DNA from: Sclerodactyla briareus
Lineage: Eukaryota; Echinodermata; Holothuroidea; Dendrochirotida; Sclerodactylidae
Length of the DNA stretch: 64,000 nucleotides
Reading direction: 5' to 3'
Assembly (NCBI GenBank): GCA_026419785.1
Contig: JAODTK010001065.1
Span: 124,001-188,000 of the forward strand
Notes under the pieces: model-generated
What the model was told of the DNA's origin: nothing
Database searches by the model: none
What the model saw: only the letters and a program-made list of their open reading frames with translations
Position numbers and translations under genes: made by a program
Part shown: piece after piece, positions 59,601 to 64,000 of the stretch
Numbering within the stretch: the first letter of the stretch is position 1
Layout of the letters: every line of letters starts with the position of its first letter

Positions 59601-59820
59601 AATCAACCTAAAACTCAAATTGGTGGGTAGAGAGAGTTTGCTTGTTGGCAGCCTATAACAGCACAATTTGTCACGGAGCTATGGTTTACTCGTTCCTCAC
59701 GTGCTTTATTCTTACAGAAGCTATCATATATTGAATACAATCAACTTCCTGACATCATGGGATCCAGAAAATTTTAACGGCCATAACTACTGAGTTTGGC
59801 GACTTTCTTACCAAGTTGGA
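56670..59820. other. No recognisable gene; contains a strong hairpin
   Basis: A 129-residue minus-strand frame (57102-57491) and a 127-residue plus-strand frame (58030-58413) have no motif I recognise. C runs lie at about 57526-57539, 59247-59256 and 59442-59459. The hairpin at 57971-58010 is listed separately. Confidence 0.4.
57971..58010. repeat. 40-bp inverted repeat (13-bp stem)
   Basis: CGAGTT(T)GGTCATA and TATGACCAACTCG are reverse complements apart from one extra T. They are separated by a 13-base spacer, ATGTAAACATTGC. As RNA this would be a stable stem. No gene or transposon boundary is recognisable beside it. Confidence 0.7.
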
Positions 59821-59829
59821 AATTGGAAT

Positions 59830-60425
59830 ATATTATGCAAATTGGGCACATACTGACCTCTACTGACCCCAGGTTTTTACATTCAAAAATGATCAAGATC
59901 AACGGTGGATCCCATCTACCAATTTTGTGGAAATCCAACGAACTTTTGAAAAATTGCATAACATATGCCCAGTTAGACCCATTAAATGCCTCCATGACCC
60001 CGATTTACTTTTCAATTTCTCGGGACCCCGGGTAGACCACATCCCCAAGTTTCGTGAAATCCGACGACCTCGAAAAAATCGCCCTCAATTTCAAATTAAT
60101 CCACTTAATTAGCATATGTTAGGTTGAAAATCTAATCAGTTCCGTCTACCTGTCATCCAGGTCCTACATGCCAAACTACATCACTGTAGCACATCGGTTC
60201 TTGCGTAATCCCGCTAACGAGCTTAAACAATAATTTAAATAAAATAAGCTAATAACCTAACTTAATTAATGACTTAACTGCCCAAAATCTAATCAGATCG
60301 TTTTCACCAAACCCCGATACTACAAACAAATTGGTCCTAATCGGGTCACGGTTTTGTTGAAATCCTGCTAACAAGAAAGTGTGTAACACAAACACACCAC
60401 CACACACACAACACACACGCACGCC
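59830..60425. repeat. Diverged tandem repeat ending in a CA-rich microsatellite
   Basis: Monomers of roughly 135-170 bp share ATGCAAATTGGGC or ATATGCCCAGTT-like starts. They share GTGGAAATCCAACGAAC or GTGAAATCCGACGACC, then a TTAATTAGCATATG-like end. The last two, from about 60128 and 60287, share AATCTAATCAG(T/A)TC and TAATC(C/G)(C/G)G. The block closes with GTAACACAAACACACCACCACACACA (about 60377-60425). Confidence 0.5.
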
Positions 60426-60429
60426 AAAG

Positions 60430-61605
60430 GACCACTAAGTCTCTTCCTGAATTGCATCAAGCGAAACAAAAATGGGTAGTTGGCTCACTACGCTTGATCG
60501 ACATCATAAAGCCATTAGATGGATGCTTAACGTTTATATCCCATTTGCCTTTGCCCAGGACTATCAAGAATTTCATTCAGGCGAGAGACAATAAAAAATA
60601 CACCAAAACAGCATGATTTGGCATGATTTAGTATCAACTGTATACCGTTAAAATTGCTATCAATTTGCGGACGAGATGTTGCGATTACAAAAATATCAAT
60701 CTGAACCTGGATTCCCTTGTTTGTTACAACATCATCACCAGTGAATAAAAGGGTGTTACCTACGTTTCAAAGACACCCTCAGTTGTCCCACTTTTGTGCC
60801 TTTTAAAAAGTACGTAATAATTTTCACTTAGTGGTCAACTATATAAATGCGAGGAAACCAGGAGTGAACATCATAATTACTCCAGCTCTAATCATGCACT
60901 GGAAATCACCGTAATGAGGACGAAAGTCGGTTTCCTCAGATGGGGGTGCGGAAGTGTGCCATCCCTTTCCCGGGCTCTCCCTCAGTGGAATTGATGTCTC
61001 CAAACCCATTGATATACATTATAAATTCTTCATACAGACATCTATAATAATTACAATTTGCAGACATGACCCCAGTTTGATAATGGGTAGATATAGCTCA
61101 CAACGCTCAGGAAGCGGCCATCTAGGAGGTTTCTAGAAAACCAAATTTTCGTTGTACACACCGAGCCAACCATAGTGGGACGCTCCGCTTATAGATAGTA
61201 ACACACATCCAAATCATCAAAAGTTTGGTCTGCTTCTCCCTACATTTGTAGGCTTCCCGCAGCCACTGCCCAAAAGTAGCGATTATCCAGAATAGTGACA
61301 GTTTTCAGTTTAGCAGGTCTTGCAGTGTTTCGTTGCGCTGTCAACCCCATATCCTGGTCGTTTGGGATCTACTAGCCGGACCAAAAGCAGATCGATATGA
61401 GGAAGCCGTTCTTAAAATAGTGGGGGCTATCGCTCTTTAGTCTTAATATACCACGGTCGCTCGTGCTTCGAATTATCACCAACAATTTGTTTAGGCACAA
61501 ATCTCGATTGGTTAAAGGGTCATCTCGCAATATTGAGTAAATGAGGGGACAAGGTGAACAAAGTCATAACGCCTGTTTCAACAGGCTAGCTCCTAACAGG
61601 AGCGT
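60430..61605. other. No recognisable gene
   Basis: No coding motif, tRNA or repeat array seen. TATATAAATGCGAGG near 60840 looks like a TATA box but no transcribed gene follows. Confidence 0.35.
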
Positions 61606-61609
61606 TGGA

Positions 61610-61679
61610 CCAGTATAATAATAATATAATAATAATAAGAATCATAATAATAATAATAATAATAATAATTTAAGGAAAT

Positions 61680-61711
<32 letters not shown>

Positions 61712-63285
61712 ATAATAAAATGAATGTATATAGCGCAAAGAGACCATTGACTCGAAGCGCTTAAACAGTGCAACCAGAAAACCATAACAACCAATAATAC
61801 AAACGAATAGGACAACAACAGATGAACTGTGTTGCTAGTTGAAAGGTTTGGGTTTCAGGCGAGGTTGAAGACATTCATGTGAGAGCAGCGGATGTGAAGT
61901 GGAAAGATTGTCCATAAGGTGGGGGCGGCGACAGAGAAACCTCTACTTCCGTAATAGAGTATTGAAAACGGGGTCCATGATATTAAGAAGTTGCTGTTGT
62001 GAAGAATGCATGAAACCCTTGGATGAGGTTTGACCGGTGAGAGATTAGGTTGCAAACAAAATGTAAGTAAGAGCAAGTCCATGAAATGATTTATATGTCA
62101 GTGGGAGCCCTTGAAGGGAACGTTCCCTAACGGTAAACCAGTGTGTAGTCGACGGAGATTGGGTGAGTGTTCCATGCGTCTCTTCTAGGTGACAAGTCTG
62201 GCGGCCCAGAGTTTCTGGACACGCTGTAGTGGCTGTAACTGTGATATTGTAACCCATACAAGAGAGAGTTGGTTAAGTCCAGACGGTATAGACAAAGGCG
62301 TGAACAAGTCGCTCAGTTGGAAGACTGTTGGGATACCTACGAAGACGGCCGATTTTGTAAAAAACCGAAGGCCTGAACGACATTCGACACTCTTGATGTG
62401 TATGGTCGAGCTGAATTTTATCACATCAATGAATGGACTCGAGGTTTCTACAGTATGGTAAATGTCATAGCAGAGGCCGCATATTTTAACTGAGGAAAGT
62501 GGGATATTTTGTCTACGAAACTTGGATCTATTGTGTACTATTTCGTCGGTCTTTGCATCATTGAACATTAACTTGTTATGGACTGCCCAAGTACGCGAGA
62601 TGGTTTTTTCACATGATTCATTCGTCATGCGGCCATGCGGTTTTAAGCTGTTAAAATCGTGTAGGTTTGAGTGGCGTCGGCATATTCATTTGATGAATTC
62701 CGTCGTGGGATTTGATGACTCCGACAAGGTACCAGTGGGTACATAATTAACTCGAACGGCCCCAGTACCGAGCCTTGTGGGACACCCCACTGTCGCGCAC
62801 AATCGTCGAAAAGAACATTCCCAATCGAAATAGCTTGCCTACGGTCCAGCTAGGTAGGATTTAATCCACTCTCAGAGGCAGTACCCCCTGATTCCATAGT
62901 CGCGATGTAAGCGATGTAGCAGAGTATCGGAGCGCTCGTGTCGAACGCTTGTCCGAGTATTCCAGGATAACAAGAACAACCTCCTCCCCCTTGTCGCGTG
63001 CAAGAAGGATACATCATTGGACCGCGAGTAGAGCATCTCCGTAGATTGAAACTGACGATAAGCTGACTGCCAGCACGACAGGAGATTAATTCGCATCAAG
63101 TAGGTTTTCAGTTGTTGGCAAGCGATCCTTTCAATCAAGACACTTTAGAAATAACATAAGTTTGCGATAGGACGATAGTTTTCTAAAAGTCATTTGGGTC
63201 AAGGTTAGGTTTCTTCAGAAGGGCGTATGTGAGATGTTTTGTAACGTCTGGAAAAAATGCCATTCCTGTTCAAGGGGTTAAAGTT
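61610..63285 (-). mobile_element. CR1/L2-like LINE, 5'-truncated, with its 3' tail and (AAT)n end
   Basis: On the minus strand, from about 63240: THLTYALLKKPNLDPNDF, IERIACQQLKTYL (63138-63095) and WQSAYRQFQSTEM, then LLHRLHRDYGIRGY (motif A region). GVPQGSVLGPF (motif B) is near 62795-62760 and YADATQTY near 62690, where the second Asp of the catalytic YADD is replaced by Ala. VHNKLMFNDAKTD (near 62578) and YGSRGFSVAAPTLW with LPLHIRCS-type wording (62010-61880) mark the C-terminal region. Frameshifts and stops interrupt it, so it is dead. The 3' end reads AAGCGCTTCGAG...GCGCTATA (61762-61729) and runs into an (AAT)n/(ATT)n tail (61615-61725). The endonuclease is absent. Confidence 0.88.
61615..61725. 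repeat. (AAT)n microsatellite forming the LINE 3' tail
   Basis: Imperfect AAT/ATA repeat. Because it sits directly at the 3' end of the minus-strand LINE, it is best read as that element's tail. Confidence 0.85.
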
Positions 63286-63289
63286 CAAG

Positions 63290-64000
63290 GCGTCAGACAT
63301 AAACAAAGGTTTCGGAGGTGTCTATAAGCTATCACCCAACTCTCATCAACCAGGTGCAAGGACGTTGACCAGTTACGAAGTTTTATACTGCTATGTCAAA
63401 TGGTGTGAAGTTACTTTCCCTGAGACAGGAATCAGCGATGATGGATCTAGAACTATGACGTCAAGTATTGCCGAGCGACAGGGAAAATGCGAAATAAGAA
63501 AAATAATTATTGTTCGGAGAGTCCTTCAAAAGAGGAACAAGTTCAGGAGCATATCGCCTTGTGAATGTCACCTGGAAAGGGTCTTTGAGATGTCGGGTAG
63601 GGAGTGCCGAGGTCACACAGCACTCTGCTTTTTATGATGGAAGGCTTTCGAATACAACCACGGGGAGTGTGGTTTTATCTTGGGGCTCTACAATAGAGTT
63701 GAAATGTCAGTTTATGGCGCAAGATAATCGCCTGACTACGGTCTGGCGTCTGCTGACAGTTCGGCAGGATGGATGGCAGTCATGGACCACTGCTAAACGA
63801 GTTCAGAGTTTTCGCTGAAGATGAAGCATACATATCTTAAACCAAAGAGTTCTTGAAATGATCAGTTGAACCTAAAGCAATGAATCACGTGTTGTGACGT
63901 AGAGCCGCAATGGAGAGATGATTTTTAGGCTTGACTGCCTGTTTGGCACTCAGTCATACATAACATACGTTTTGGGAACTGGGGCGCCGTGGTTTGAGGG
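63290..64000. other. No recognisable gene
   Basis: Overlapping plus-strand frames of 126 and 102 residues (63257-63818) have no motif I recognise. The first starts inside the LINE remnant on the opposite strand, so its N-terminal part is antisense to the LINE. Confidence 0.4.

Noticed and set aside
63257-63818. Overlapping plus-strand frames of 126 and 102 residues
   Set aside because: The first starts antisense to a LINE reverse transcriptase block; neither has a motif.

Overview
The window looks like non-coding, repeat-rich DNA of an animal nuclear genome. I found no complete host gene and no bacterial or phage gene organisation. Open frames are short and carry no operon-like spacing. Every stretch of protein I recognise comes from retroelements: four kinds of non-LTR retrotransposon (LINE), a small LINE 3' end, and one LTR-element integrase fossil. 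TAGGCCTA-rich words, GGTCAAAGGTCA-type repeats and CR1/L2-like LINEs would fit a marine invertebrate. An echinoderm seems plausible, but a crustacean or other invertebrate cannot be excluded by eye. Many single-base indels in the LINE frames and many long G or C runs suggest that parts of this sequence are noisy, under-polished long-read assembly.

Layout. 0-6 kb holds diverged direct repeats, a ~140-bp tandem array and a cluster of long G tracts. 6-13.8 kb is featureless. 13.8-18.1 kb has a tRNA-like SINE head, a ~440-bp tandem pair, a LINE C-terminal remnant, one candidate spliced exon and a second SINE-like element. 19-32 kb is a direct tandem duplication of a 6.55-kb unit. Each unit carries a minus-strand CR1-like LINE, a GGTCA-type repeat block, and the start of a plus-strand LINE with an endonuclease and reverse transcriptase. 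That LINE runs to its A-rich tail near 34.26 kb only in the second unit.

35-41 kb is mostly featureless. 41.2-41.5 kb is a small tandem array that reads as a repeated RGHIDENNNK peptide on the minus strand. 41.56-44.97 kb holds two LINEs facing tail to tail. 45.2-45.7 kb is a microsatellite plus a ~130-bp tandem array. 47.5-47.8 kb is a Ty3/gypsy-type integrase fossil. 49.1-49.5 kb is a probable SINE whose 3' tail resembles that of the CR1-like LINE at 61.7-63.3 kb. 53-56.7 kb and 59.8-60.4 kb contain further short repeats.

The parts do not form a pathway. The most informative signal is the duplication. Its first 2.73 kb is identical between copies except for two homopolymer-length differences, while its last ~3.8 kb differs at many single bases. 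That abrupt step points to an assembly or polishing artefact, or to a very recent conversion, and should be settled before anyone interprets the locus.
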